Positions 24,116 to 34,048 of a stretch of DNA of 64,000 nucleotides are shown here, in pieces. Source of the DNA: Runella slithyformis DSM 19594 (GTDB lineage: Bacteria > Bacteroidota > Bacteroidia > Cytophagales > Spirosomataceae); NCBI RefSeq assembly GCF_000218895.1, contig NC_015703.1, forward strand, positions 309,501 through 373,500. Direction: 5' to 3'. Numbering within the stretch: position 1 is the first letter of the stretch; the number at the start of each line of letters is the position of its first letter. Both the position numbers and the translations under genes were made by a program. Under the pieces are notes generated by a model that saw only the letters and a program-made list of their open reading frames with translations, made no database searches and was not told where the DNA came from.

Positions 24116-25495
24116 ATGAATTTTTTTCCTCCTTTCATGGTTGCTTTTTTTTTATTGCCTTTTGTTCAAAAATTCCTGCAAACCAAAGAGCGTCTGCCGG
24201 AATGGGACCAACGGCTCAAATATGCCCGCTTCGGCGCTTTCGGTGTATTGGCCGTGGAGGTTGTGGCCGATACTAACTTTATTTCACCGCCCGTTTTTTT
24301 TCTTTTACTGGCCGCAGCTGCCGTTCCTGCCTATTTATTACGGGCTGAGGTATCCAATGCCCGGCTGTTGCTGTGGATGATCGTGCCTTTGGGGGTGGCG
24401 TATCTGCTGGATAATCTCGCCGAGTTTTGGGTTCCTGCGTTTTACAAAAAATACGATAATTTTTTTGGTTCCCTCAAAGGAATTGCCATGACCGCCAGCT
24501 TTATTCTGGCCATTTTGGCCCGAAATCAACAAAAAACCTTTGATAAAGCCCTCAAAGAAGAACGCCTCAAACGCGAGCAGGAAGCAGAAGCCAATCGTAT
24601 TCTGGAGTTAAAAAAACTGGATCTGGAATCACAGGTCGCTGCCCGAACGGCCGAGATATTACAACAAAAAGAAGAACTCCAACACGCCCTCGACAACCTG
24701 AAAGCCACCCAGGAGCAATTGATCCAATCGGAAAAGTTGGCTTCCCTGGGGGAATTGACGGCGGGGATTGCCCACGAAATTCAGAATCCGCTCAATTTCG
24801 TTAATAACTTTTCGGAAGTATCGGTGGAGTTATTGGATGAATTGAAACAGGAAAGAGCCCGAGAACAAGGCAAGCGCGACGAAGGGCTGGAAGAGGAAAT
24901 TCTGAATGACCTCGTGCAAAACCTTCAGAAGATCAATTATCACGGCAAGCGCGCCTCGGGCATTGTGACCGGCATGCTGCAACATTCGCGCGCCAGTACA
25001 GGGGTCAAAGAATTGACCGACCTCAATGCCCTGGCTGATGAATACCTGCGACTGAGCTACCACGGACTGCGCGCCAAAGACAAGTCGTTCAATGCCCACC
25101 TGGTGACTGATTTTGACCCCGATCTGCCGAAAATAAACGTCATTCCGCAGGATCTGGGCCGAGTATTGTTGAATTTGATCAATAATGCCCTTTATGCGGT
25201 CCAAAAGAGAAGTCAGTCCGATGGAACGAATTACAAACCAACGGTTTGGGTGATCTCTAAAAAAAACGACGACCAACTTACTATTTCCGTTAAAGACAAC
25301 GGCACGGGCATTCCGGAAGAACTTCAATCTAAAATCTTCCAGCCGTTTTTTACCACTAAGCCCACCGGTCAGGGCACAGGGTTGGGATTGAGTTTAGCCT
25401 ATGATATCGTGACCAAAGGCCACGGCGGTGAGTTGGAAATGAATTCAAAAGAAGGTGAAGGGACGACATTTGTGGTAAGATTACCCATTACTTAA
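24116..25495 (+). CDS. Membrane sensor histidine kinase (paralogue 1 of 4)
   Basis: 459 residues. About four transmembrane helices occupy residues 5-135 with no periplasmic domain. A coiled coil (140-205) leads to the dimerisation domain with phospho-His H220 in [14 protein letters not shown]. The ATPase domain has LNLINNALYAV (N box), DNGTGIPEE (G1) and [12 protein letters not shown] (G2). No receiver domain is attached. The sensor is membrane-embedded, so it may detect membrane state or a hydrophobic ligand. It is the first of four head-to-tail kinases with near-identical catalytic halves. Confidence 0.92.
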   Translation: MNFFPPFMVAFFLLPFVQKFLQTKERLPEWDQRLKYARFGAFGVLAVEVVADTNFISPPVFFLLLAAAAVPAYLLRAEVSNARLLLWMIVPLGVAYLLDNLAEFWVPAFYKKYDNFFGSLKGIAMTASFILAILARNQQKTFDKALKEERLKREQEAEANRILELKKLDLESQVAARTAEILQQKEELQHALDNLKATQEQLIQSEKLASLGELTAGIAHEIQNPLNFVNNFSEVSVELLDELKQERAREQGKRDEGLEEEILNDLVQNLQKINYHGKRASGIVTGMLQHSRASTGVKELTDLNALADEYLRLSYHGLRAKDKSFNAHLVTDFDPDLPKINVIPQDLGRVLLNLINNALYAVQKRSQSDGTNYKPTVWVISKKNDDQLTISVKDNGTGIPEELQSKIFQPFFTTKPTGQGTGLGLSLAYDIVTKGHGGELEMNSKEGEGTTFVVRLPIT

Positions 25496-25510
25496 AGTCC
25501 AAAAATACCC

Positions 25511-27535
25511 ATGAAAAAGTGGAGTACCGTCTGTTTTTTATTCCTTTTTCTTAATACTTCTTTCTCTCAGCCCACCGTCAGCCCCCTGCTTGCCGACAGC
25601 TTAAAGCGGGAGCTTACTCAGGCAAAGGAAGATACCAACAAAGTACTGCTTTTGGTCCGACTGACGCAGTGTTATACTTCGCTCAATACCGACATTGCCT
25701 TACAGTATGCCCGTTTAGGAAAAGACTTAGCCAATCGGCTGGATTACGCACAAGGCAAAATCCGTTGTGCCATTGCCGAGGGATTTATATTGGCCCATAC
25801 CAATGAATACGTAAGCGGTCTGGCGGTGCTGATCGAGGCACAACGATTCAGTGATAAATTCGGCACGCCCTCCGAAAAGGCTGCTATTTTAGCCAATATT
25901 GCCTATATCTACGCCATGAACAAAGATTACGTGAAGGCAAAACACTACCTTAATGAAGTTAACCTTGTTCAAAAAATCCCTCCGGTTTCAGACATTCAAT
26001 TAACGCTTGGCATCATTTACAAAGAAATGAACCGCCTTGAGACGGCCATTTTTTACCTGCGGCGGGCCTATACGATCGGCTTAAACAACCAATTACCCAC
26101 TTACCTTATCTCCTCAGCGTATTTTTTAGGGACCGCCTACGCTGCTTCCGGAAAAACGGACAGTGCGGTAGCCTATTACCGAAAAAGTATCGAATGGGCC
26201 GAACTGTTCAATATTCGCCATGCCGGAGCAAGGGCCTATCAGGGCCTGGCTCAGATCTGCAAAAACAACAATCAATTGGATTCAGCCGTCATTTACAGTC
26301 AAAAGGCCCTGAACGAAAACGGGAATCACGCTTATCGTTGGTCAACCGTCATTGAAGCTTCTACCCTGCTGTCGCAGGTATACGAACAAAAAAATGACCT
26401 CCGCGCCGCTTTTCATTATTTCAAACTGGCGATGGCGGCCAAAGACAGCCTCGGCATTCAGGAAAAAAACAGTCAGATCCGAAAACTGGCGTACGAAGAG
26501 CATGAACGGGAAATACGCACTAAACGACGCATCGAAGCCAATAAAGAAGCTTTTCAAAATCAACTCAAGATCTATGCTTTATCGGGCCTGTTGGGAGGCT
26601 TGGTATTGCTGGCGTTTTTGCTGTATCGCAACAACCGCCAAAAACAAAAGGCCAATACCCTCTTACATCGTCAGAAAGAAGAGATCATTCATCAACGCCA
26701 AAAAGCCGAAAAAGCCCTTTCGGAGCTTAAATCCATGCAGGCACAACTGGTTCAATCGGAAAAACTGGCCTCTTTGGGTGAACTCACGGCCGGTATTGCG
26801 CACGAAATTCAGAATCCACTGAATTTTGTCACTAACTTTTCAGAGTTGAGCATAGAGTTAGCCAAAGAGTTAAAAGAGGAAAGGTTAAAGCTCAAAGAGG
26901 ACAGGGACGAAGAACTGGAAAATGAACTGGTGGATGACCTGATTCAAAATCAGGAAAAAATCAATCACCACGGCAAACGAGCCTCGTCTATCGTCAAAGG
27001 TATGTTGGAACATTCCCGTACCGGCACGGGAGAACGACAACTGACCGATATCAATCAACTGGCCGATGAATATTTGCGCTTGAGCTATCATGGCTTAAGA
27101 GCCAAAGACAGCAAATTCAACTCGGCCTATGAATTCATTTCAGATGAAAATTTACCCGAAATGAACGTCGTCCCCCAAGACATGGGAAGGGTATTGTTGA
27201 ATTTGATCAATAATTCATTTTACGCAGTACAGGAGCAGAGCAAAAGGAAAACCAAACAGGGTATCTCAGATTACAAGCCAACCGTAATCGTTCGCACAAA
27301 AGCCGAAAAAGACCAAATCATTATAACAGTAACCGACAACGGCACCGGAATGCCGGAAGAAGTACAATCCAAAATTTTCCAACCCTTCTTCACCACCAAA
27401 CCCGCCGGCGAAGGCACGGGCTTGGGGCTGAGTTTGGCTTATGATATCGTAACCAAAGGCCACAGCGGAACGCTTGAAGTCGAAAGCAAAGAGGACGAAG
27501 GAACAACATTCACCCTAAAGTTGCCGATTTTATAA
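25511..27535 (+). CDS. TPR-sensor histidine kinase (paralogue 2 of 4)
   Basis: 674 residues. A signal peptide precedes about 320 residues of periplasmic TPR-like helical repeats ([38 protein letters not shown]). One transmembrane helix (about 350-372, [17 protein letters not shown]) joins a coiled coil. H431 lies in [14 protein letters not shown]; the N, G1 (DNGTGMPEE) and G2 ([12 protein letters not shown]) boxes are intact. It starts 15 bp after the first kinase, so they are probably one transcript. TPR sensors of this layout are common in Bacteroidota; the ligand is unknown. Confidence 0.92.
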   Translation: MKKWSTVCFLFLFLNTSFSQPTVSPLLADSLKRELTQAKEDTNKVLLLVRLTQCYTSLNTDIALQYARLGKDLANRLDYAQGKIRCAIAEGFILAHTNEYVSGLAVLIEAQRFSDKFGTPSEKAAILANIAYIYAMNKDYVKAKHYLNEVNLVQKIPPVSDIQLTLGIIYKEMNRLETAIFYLRRAYTIGLNNQLPTYLISSAYFLGTAYAASGKTDSAVAYYRKSIEWAELFNIRHAGARAYQGLAQICKNNNQLDSAVIYSQKALNENGNHAYRWSTVIEASTLLSQVYEQKNDLRAAFHYFKLAMAAKDSLGIQEKNSQIRKLAYEEHEREIRTKRRIEANKEAFQNQLKIYALSGLLGGLVLLAFLLYRNNRQKQKANTLLHRQKEEIIHQRQKAEKALSELKSMQAQLVQSEKLASLGELTAGIAHEIQNPLNFVTNFSELSIELAKELKEERLKLKEDRDEELENELVDDLIQNQEKINHHGKRASSIVKGMLEHSRTGTGERQLTDINQLADEYLRLSYHGLRAKDSKFNSAYEFISDENLPEMNVVPQDMGRVLLNLINNSFYAVQEQSKRKTKQGISDYKPTVIVRTKAEKDQIIITVTDNGTGMPEEVQSKIFQPFFTTKPAGEGTGLGLSLAYDIVTKGHSGTLEVESKEDEGTTFTLKLPIL

Positions 27536-27612
27536 AAATAATGTAACAACAAAATGCCGGCACATGAATACCTGTATGCTGCGGAATGACCAACTATTCG
27601 TCCTAATTTTAG

Positions 27613-27620
27613 TACATTTG
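27613..27620 (+). promoter_or_regulatory. -7 promoter box between kinases 2 and 3
   Basis: TACATTTG is a full match to TAnnTTTG, about 41 nt before the start of kinase 3. No clear -33 TTTG is seen at the right distance. It suggests that kinases 3 and 4 can be transcribed separately from 1 and 2. Confidence 0.4.
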
Positions 27621-27661
27621 TTCATTTCTTACCCCATTCACTCCTAAACCCACGCTATTGA

Positions 27662-29842
27662 ATGAAGTACAGATCTCTTTTTTTCCTGCTTTTTTGTACT
27701 GCACCACTTTGGGGACAAACCATTTCTCCCTTAGGCCCCATCCCCGAAAACGGCAGTATTTTGGCCAAGCATTGGAAATGGCAGAGCGGCGACAACCCCG
27801 CGTGGGCATCCCCAACCTTTAACGATCAGAAATGGCAGCCCATTGATCTTACCAACAGCATTCATGAGCTGCCCGACCTGCAAAAAAACCGGATCGGTTG
27901 GTTTAGGCGTCCGGTTCGTATTAATGCGTCATTGGTCAATAAGCCCCTGTGTTTTTTTATCCGTCAAACAGGGGCTTCCGTCATTTTTCTGGACGGCAAA
28001 CCTCTGGATACGTTAGGTACGGTAAGCCCCTCATCGGCGGATGAAATCACGTACACCCGCCCCAAAATCATTGCGTTCAGTCTGCCCGATACCAACCTGC
28101 ACAGCATTGCCGTTCGGTTTTCGTTAACCAAAAACAATTTTTATTACCCCGGCTCAGGAAGAGATATTTTTAACCTTAAAGTGTTTACCCTGAATGACAT
28201 AGGGACGTCCATTCAAAAAGCAGCCCGGCGCAATTCAGGTATCCCTTTTTTCAGCATCGGCCTCTTTCTGGTTTTCAGCATTTTACACTTTGCCTTCTAT
28301 ATCACCAATCGAAGCACCAAAGTGAGCCTTTGGCTGGGGGTTACGATGCTCATCTTTGCCATTGCTTTCTTTTCTCAAAGTCAGGAAGACTATCAGCAGC
28401 ACGTCACCGGACAACAGATCAACGAATTGATTACCCTTATCACTTTCTATCTGGGCGTACTGCTGATCAATGTATCGCTTTATCATTATCTGAAGCAGCC
28501 GTTCAAATACTTTTTTTTCGTACAGGTCGTCTGGATGGCTGCCGGCTTGGTATGCAGCATTATGGCGGTAGAGGAGCCCTATGGTTTAGCGACATGGCCG
28601 CCGTTTCTGCTGATTTTCAGTGATTTTATTCGGGTAAGTATTTTAGCCGAACGTCGTAAGGATGTGAATGCAAAAGTGCCGATCTATTCACTTGTGGTAG
28701 CGGCGATTTTGCTGGTAGCCATCCTTGCTTTTATTTTTTTTATCAGCTTTTCGGTCAATTACAAAAACGCCGGATTAGAAAACGCCGAGCTCATCGTCAC
28801 TATAAGTCAACTGCTTGTCTTCCTGCTGCTTTTCAGCATTCCCGTGGGGCTTTCTTTCTCCATTGTCCTTGAGTACTCCCGGACCCAGCAATCCCTGCGC
28901 GCCAAGATCAGGCAAATTGAAAGCCTTTCGGCCAAAAATCTGGCGCAGGAACAGGAAAAACAGCAAATTCTGGCCGCTCAAAATGAAACCCTTGAACGAC
29001 AGGTAGCCGAACGAACGGCCGAGCTCAAGGAATCTATCGAACACCTCAAAACCACGCAGGCCCAACTCATTCAATCCGAAAAACTGGCTTCGCTGGGAGA
29101 ATTGACGGCGGGTATTGCCCACGAAATTCAGAATCCATTAAACTTCGTCAATAACTTTTCGGAGGTATCGGTTGAGCTGCTGGAGGAACTCAAAGAGGAA
29201 GGCCCGACGGGCGAATTGGGCGCAGAACTGTTGGCCGATATTGAGCAAAACCTACAGAAAATCAATCAGCACGGCAAGCGTGCTTCGTCGATTGTGAAGG
29301 GCATGCTGGAGCACTCGCGGGCAAGTTCGGGAAAAAAAGAACCCACCGATATCAACACGCTGGCTGATGAGTACCTGCGATTGGCCTACCACGGTCTGCG
29401 CGCCAAGGACAAAAGCTTCAATGCTGATTTCAAAACTGATTTTGACGAAAATGTGTCTAACGTCGATATTGTTTCACAGGATATCAGCCGCGTTTTGTTA
29501 AATTTGATCAATAATGCCTTTTACGCGGTTCAACAAAAAACACTCCTGCATCCGCCGGGGTATAAACCTGTTGTCACGGTCAGTACGCGGCATATCACTG
29601 ACCCCAAAACGGGCAGTTGGGCGGAAATCCGCGTCCAAGACAATGGAACGGGCATTCCCGAAGAAGTACAGGATAAAATATTTCAGCCGTTTTTTACCAC
29701 TAAACCTACGGGTCAGGGCACAGGACTGGGGCTGAGTTTGGCCTATGATATCGTGACCAAAGGCCACGGAGGTACGCTTGAAGTGCAAAGTCAGGAAGGA
29801 GAAGGAACGGAGTTTATTGTAAAATTGCCCGGCAGAGCGTAA
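27662..29842 (+). CDS. Jelly-roll/7TM sensor histidine kinase (paralogue 3 of 4)
   Basis: 726 residues. After a signal peptide, residues about 25-170 look like a galactose-binding-type jelly roll (HWKWQSGDNPAWASP, IGWFRRPVRI). Seven hydrophobic helices span about 195-405, a DISM-like layout. A coiled coil (AAQNETLERQVAERTAEL) leads to H487 in [14 protein letters not shown], then the ATPase boxes LNLINNAFYAV, DNGTGIPEE and [12 protein letters not shown]. The jelly roll suggests sensing of a carbohydrate-like ligand in the periplasm. Start is ATG 27662, and the next kinase follows after 27 bp. Confidence 0.92.
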   Translation: MKYRSLFFLLFCTAPLWGQTISPLGPIPENGSILAKHWKWQSGDNPAWASPTFNDQKWQPIDLTNSIHELPDLQKNRIGWFRRPVRINASLVNKPLCFFIRQTGASVIFLDGKPLDTLGTVSPSSADEITYTRPKIIAFSLPDTNLHSIAVRFSLTKNNFYYPGSGRDIFNLKVFTLNDIGTSIQKAARRNSGIPFFSIGLFLVFSILHFAFYITNRSTKVSLWLGVTMLIFAIAFFSQSQEDYQQHVTGQQINELITLITFYLGVLLINVSLYHYLKQPFKYFFFVQVVWMAAGLVCSIMAVEEPYGLATWPPFLLIFSDFIRVSILAERRKDVNAKVPIYSLVVAAILLVAILAFIFFISFSVNYKNAGLENAELIVTISQLLVFLLLFSIPVGLSFSIVLEYSRTQQSLRAKIRQIESLSAKNLAQEQEKQQILAAQNETLERQVAERTAELKESIEHLKTTQAQLIQSEKLASLGELTAGIAHEIQNPLNFVNNFSEVSVELLEELKEEGPTGELGAELLADIEQNLQKINQHGKRASSIVKGMLEHSRASSGKKEPTDINTLADEYLRLAYHGLRAKDKSFNADFKTDFDENVSNVDIVSQDISRVLLNLINNAFYAVQQKTLLHPPGYKPVVTVSTRHITDPKTGSWAEIRVQDNGTGIPEEVQDKIFQPFFTTKPTGQGTGLGLSLAYDIVTKGHGGTLEVQSQEGEGTEFIVKLPGRA

Positions 29843-29869
29843 TTTAACGGATGACAAACAGCCCCTTTC

Positions 29870-32095
29870 ATGAAAAATCGCTTATTCACTCTCCTGCTTT
29901 TTCTTATTCCCTTTACCCGACCGGCCGCGCAAAGTATCATCAGTGTAGACTCCCTTCCCAGCCAAGGAGTCGTGCTTGACAAAAACTGGAAATGGCAGGC
30001 AGGCGATAATCCCCAATGGGCCGATCCGGAGTTTGATGACAGTGAATGGAAGGAGGTAAATCCCACGCAGGATGTCAACACGATTCCGCAGCTTACCCAA
30101 AAAAGCATCGGATGGTTTCGGGCTACGCTGGAACTGTCGCCCGTGGTAGCCCAAAAACTGACCACTCTGCTCATCAGTCAGAGCGTGGCTTCCGAAATCT
30201 ACATCAATGGGCTTTTGGCCCGTAAGATCGGTACGGTGAGCACGAATCCTGACGACATTCGGGCCGTCAATATTTTCAAAACCAACGTTATCGGCCTGCC
30301 CTACTCCGTCAGTTATCCTTTTGTTCAGATTTCCATTCGGGTAGCCTACGAGCGGAGTTCGTTCTATAACCGCGTGGGATTCAGCAAAAATCACTGCTTT
30401 AAGGCCACCGTTATCGAAACCTCCTACGCCGGCGATGTCAACAAATACCAACGGCATCAAACCTATTACGGATGGTTTCAGGTGGGCGTATTTTTTATCC
30501 TTACGTTTTTGCACCTGGCCTTTTTTATTCTCTACCCTACCCAACGCGCCAACCTCTATTTTTCCTTTACAACCTTTTTTTTAGGGACAGCCTTCCTGTG
30601 CATCCCGCTGACGTTCGATTATTTTGAGAACCTTTCCGACTATTTCGTGGCCGAATTTGTCCAGACCATTGCCTTTCCGATTGCGTATCTATTTTTGATT
30701 CGGGCCATTTATGAGATCTACCATCAGCCCACGGGCATTCTGTTTTGGATGATCGTAGTGTTTGGCTTTCTGGTGGTCATTTCTCTTTTTACCCCTTACT
30801 CATTGGGCTCCATCTGGGCCGAATTGGGCACTGAATTGCTGATGACCACCGAAGTCATCCGGGTAACCTCCCTGGCCCTACGCCGCCACCAACCCGGCGC
30901 GCGATTAATCATGATCGGCATGGCCATCTCACTGGTGATGTTTTTGGCGTTTTATGTTGACATTTTACTCAAAAATTACGGCTTTGAACCTATCGTTGAG
31001 AAAGGTATAGGGGGAATTATCACGTATCAAATTGCCGTTTTGTGCGTTCCGGTATCCATTTCTCTTTATTTAGCCATCAGTTTTTCCAAAACCAACCGTG
31101 AACTCATCGAAAAGCTGCGCGAAAATAATGCACTCAGTAAGAAAACCTTGGCGCAGGAGCAGGAAAAGCAGCAATTGCTGGCGGCCCAAAATGAAACTCT
31201 CGAACGGCAGGTAAAAGAACGTACGGCCCAATTGGAGCAATCGCTGGAAGAACTCAAAGCCACTCAAAATCAATTGATCCAGAAAGAAAAAATGGCGAGT
31301 TTGGGAGAGCTGACGGCGGGCATTGCGCACGAGATCCAGAATCCGTTGAATTTTGTCAATAATTTCTCGGAAATAAGCATTGAGTTGCTGGAAGAATTGA
31401 ATGAGATTAAAGAAGACAAAAAAGCATCCGACCAAAAAGGGCAGGCACAGGACGATACCCTGGAAATGGAGCTCCTGAGCGACATTGAGCAAAATTTACA
31501 GAAGATCAACCACCACGGCAAGCGCGCTTCGTCGATCGTGAAGGGCATGTTGGAACATTCACGCACGGGTTCGGGCGAAAGGCAATCCACGGATATCAAC
31601 GCCCTTGCCGACGAATACCTGCGCCTGAGTTATCACGGATTGAGGGCCAAAGACAAGAGCTTCAATGCTGATTTTAAAACGGATTTTGACGAAAACCTGC
31701 CCACCATTAACGTTGTTCCCCAAGATCTCGGACGCGTATTGCTCAATCTGATCAACAATGCCTTCTATGCCGTTCAGCAAAAAAAGCTGTCAGACATCGA
31801 CGCCGCTGATTCTGCAACAGGTGCCTACAAGCCCATGGTTTCGGTTTCAACCCGAAAAAAAGCCAAATGGATCGAGATACGGGTCAAAGACAATGGAACG
31901 GGTATTCCCGAAACGGTCAAAGAAAAGATATTTCAGCCCTTTTTCACCACCAAACCTACGGGGGAAGGCACCGGGCTGGGGCTGAGTTTGGCCTACGATA
32001 TCATCACCAAAGGCCACGGCGGCACCCTCAACGTACAAAGCACCGATGGCGAAGGGACAACATTTATCATCCAATTGCCCTACGACAAAAAATAG
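29870..32095 (+). CDS. Jelly-roll/7TM sensor histidine kinase (paralogue 4 of 4)
   Basis: 741 residues with the layout of kinase 3: signal peptide, jelly-roll-like domain with NWKWQAGDNPQWADPEFDD, seven helices, coiled coil, H487 in [14 protein letters not shown], and complete N, G1 and G2 boxes. It is clearly a tandem duplicate of kinase 3, with a more diverged sensor than kinase half. The DHp-ATPase linker carries a charged insert (NEIKEDKKASDQ). No response regulator gene is adjacent. It ends about 60 bp before the CotH-like gene. Confidence 0.92.
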   Translation: MKNRLFTLLLFLIPFTRPAAQSIISVDSLPSQGVVLDKNWKWQAGDNPQWADPEFDDSEWKEVNPTQDVNTIPQLTQKSIGWFRATLELSPVVAQKLTTLLISQSVASEIYINGLLARKIGTVSTNPDDIRAVNIFKTNVIGLPYSVSYPFVQISIRVAYERSSFYNRVGFSKNHCFKATVIETSYAGDVNKYQRHQTYYGWFQVGVFFILTFLHLAFFILYPTQRANLYFSFTTFFLGTAFLCIPLTFDYFENLSDYFVAEFVQTIAFPIAYLFLIRAIYEIYHQPTGILFWMIVVFGFLVVISLFTPYSLGSIWAELGTELLMTTEVIRVTSLALRRHQPGARLIMIGMAISLVMFLAFYVDILLKNYGFEPIVEKGIGGIITYQIAVLCVPVSISLYLAISFSKTNRELIEKLRENNALSKKTLAQEQEKQQLLAAQNETLERQVKERTAQLEQSLEELKATQNQLIQKEKMASLGELTAGIAHEIQNPLNFVNNFSEISIELLEELNEIKEDKKASDQKGQAQDDTLEMELLSDIEQNLQKINHHGKRASSIVKGMLEHSRTGSGERQSTDINALADEYLRLSYHGLRAKDKSFNADFKTDFDENLPTINVVPQDLGRVLLNLINNAFYAVQQKKLSDIDAADSATGAYKPMVSVSTRKKAKWIEIRVKDNGTGIPETVKEKIFQPFFTTKPTGEGTGLGLSLAYDIITKGHGGTLNVQSTDGEGTTFIIQLPYDKK

Positions 32096-32155
32096 GTTAT
32101 ATTTTCTCAGCGTTCATTCAAGTACATCAGCCAATCCTTAAAACAGCTATTTCCC

Positions 32156-33220
32156 GTGACCCATTTACGCAAACGCGCACTCATCGCAGGCCTCTTCTTT
32201 GTCATTAGTTTACAGGGCTTTACCCAAAAAGAACCGAAAGATTCGACCAAAGTAAAATTAGGTCCGCTTTTCAAAAAAGAAGAGATGCTGGAATTTACCC
32301 TTACGACCGATTTTACCTCGTTGATGAAAGACCGCAAAAATGCAAAGCAGCCTTACCGATGGGCGCGGCTGGAATACGGACGGAAGAAAAAAGGAGCGGT
32401 AGCCCTCAATATACGCGTCAAAGTAAGAGGTAATTTTCGGCGTTCGCCTTCCAATTGTACATTTCCGCCGCTGTTGCTGAATATCCCCAACAAAAAAGAC
32501 AAAAACACCGTATTTGAGCGTCAGAACCTGCTCAAACTCGTGACGCATTGCCAAAATGAAGAATATATTTTTCAGGAATACCTGGTCTATAAAATGTTTA
32601 ACCTGCTCACCGACCAAAGCTTTAAGGCCCGTTTGGCCAAAGTGACCTATCAGGACTCGGCCGGCAAACGTGAATCCGAAACCCGGTTGGCCTTCCTGCT
32701 GGAGGAAGAAAGTTACATGGCTAAGCGCAACGGAACCAAAAATCTCTATCGAAAACAGATTCCCATGTACCTCATTGACTCGGTCAACATGGCGACGGTT
32801 TCGGTATTTGAATACATGATCGGCAATACGGACTGGTCGGTGCCGTTCTTGCATAATATCAAACTGCTCGACCATACCACCTACATCACGGCCGTACCCT
32901 ATGATTTTGACCATTCGGGCATTATCGAAGCCAAATATGCCCGACCGCCGGTGGCTCTCGACCTGTATTCGGTACGGCAGCGTATATACCGGGGCATCAA
33001 CTATCCGCCGGCGGTGATGCAGCAGGTGTTTGAAAATTTTCGGCGGGTCAAACCGCAGATCTACGCGCTGTACGAAGAAAATCCCCAACTGGACAAAGGC
33101 TATATCAAACGTACCCTCAAGTATCTGGATGAGTTTTACAAAACCATCAATGACCCCAAAGCCGTCAAAGAGGTATTTAGCATTGACAACACTCCCAAAC
33201 CTACCATAAAAAAAGACTAG
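32156..33220 (+). CDS. Exported CotH-kinase-like protein
   Basis: 354 residues from GTG 32156, with a signal peptide (LIAGLFFVISLQGFTQ). The middle carries RVKVRGNFRR, VFERQNLLKLVTHC, YIFQEYLVYKMFNLL, MYLIDSVNMATVSVFEYMIGNTDWSV and AVPYDFDHSG. The N-x-D-W and YDFD motifs recall the catalytic loop and DFG-like metal motif of CotH-type atypical kinases, so I infer a distant relative; it may equally be inactive. It follows the kinase array, and its stop overlaps the stop of the convergent DUF5706 gene by 4 bp. Confidence 0.6.
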   Translation: MTHLRKRALIAGLFFVISLQGFTQKEPKDSTKVKLGPLFKKEEMLEFTLTTDFTSLMKDRKNAKQPYRWARLEYGRKKKGAVALNIRVKVRGNFRRSPSNCTFPPLLLNIPNKKDKNTVFERQNLLKLVTHCQNEEYIFQEYLVYKMFNLLTDQSFKARLAKVTYQDSAGKRESETRLAFLLEEESYMAKRNGTKNLYRKQIPMYLIDSVNMATVSVFEYMIGNTDWSVPFLHNIKLLDHTTYITAVPYDFDHSGIIEAKYARPPVALDLYSVRQRIYRGINYPPAVMQQVFENFRRVKPQIYALYEENPQLDKGYIKRTLKYLDEFYKTINDPKAVKEVFSIDNTPKPTIKKD

Positions 33221-33813
33221 GCCCGGTATAACGTAATGAGGTAGCTGATGAGTACCAGTGGAAAGCCGATGATAAAAATGGTGTAGGCGATCTTAATCAG
33301 GCGGTATTTACGCTCCATGACTTTGCCCTGCACGTAAATATTTTGGAGCAAACTGTCGTGCAGTTTTTCTTCTTTGGCCATCATGTCTTTCATTGCTTTT
33401 TGGTACTCTTCCAACGTAAGCGCAGTATAATCGGCAAAAAACAGCAAGTCCATCTTGTGAATGTGCTCGGCATCCAATTTTTGGGACTGCGGTCTGACCG
33501 AAGGGCGGGTGGCCCACAGCGCAAACGTAATGGTCAACAGACACACCACCACAAGCAGGCAGGTAGGAATGATAAGGTAGGGATTATCGAACGATTCACG
33601 CACCATAAAGGACGCCATGATTGAAATAATAATGGCATTGACCGACACCAGCAGGCCCGCTTTCTGGTCAGCCAAGCTGCTCAGTTGCATATGATTGGCC
33701 AGCGTAGAGCGGTACATCGTCTCTACCGTGCGGCTTTCTTTCTTCTTTTTATCCTTTTTGGACTTGTCTTTTATTTTTTCGGGTTTGGAAAAACTGCCGG
33801 GTTCCTGCTCCAT
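33217..33813 (-). CDS. Pycsar effector-type membrane protein (DUF5706/PycTM-like)
   Basis: 198 residues. A Lys-rich N-terminus (KDKSKKDKKKKES) precedes the domain hallmark TMYRSTLANHMQLSSLADQK, then two close transmembrane helices (VNAIIISIMASFMV and IIPTCLLVVVCLLTI), a soluble helical part and a last helix (IAYTIFIIGFPLVLISYLI). I recognise this as the family named for Pycsar phage-defence effectors, which damage the membrane after cyclic pyrimidine signalling. No cyclase is adjacent. The family is often fused to an HD domain; such an HD gene lies 1.4 kb away on the same strand. Confidence 0.75.
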   Translation of the reverse strand: MEQEPGSFSKPEKIKDKSKKDKKKKESRTVETMYRSTLANHMQLSSLADQKAGLLVSVNAIIISIMASFMVRESFDNPYLIIPTCLLVVVCLLTITFALWATRPSVRPQSQKLDAEHIHKMDLLFFADYTALTLEEYQKAMKDMMAKEEKLHDSLLQNIYVQGKVMERKYRLIKIAYTIFIIGFPLVLISYLITLYRA

Positions 33814-33937
33814 ACGAATTGATTGGGGATTATGAAAGTAAACTTCTATTCAGTACCACAGTACCCGCGTATTTCGGTTGTTGAGCGCCCGAAAAGAAAC
33901 GGTTTTCTAAGGCTGCATCAAAACCCGACACGCTGAT

Positions 33938-33968
33938 TTTGTGGATACGCAATTTAAGAATATATTTA
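33938..33968 (+). promoter_or_regulatory. Promoter for the alpha/beta hydrolase gene
   Basis: TTTG at 33938-33941, a 19-nt gap, then TATATTTA at 33961-33968 (7 of 8 bases fit TAnnTTTG). It overlaps the upstream GTG at 33941, which supports the ATG at 34049 as the real start. Confidence 0.55.
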
Positions 33969-34048
33969 CTCATACCCATGCTCCGTACCATAACGGACGG
34001 TTTTGGGCATTTATCTTTTTACATTCATCAAGAAATCCTTTTAACCCT

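Noticed and set aside
33217-33813. A complete Pycsar defence operon
   Set aside because: No pyrimidine cyclase gene is adjacent. The class III cyclase at 10.7 kb is fused to a receiver and lies 22 kb away, so the link is not supported.
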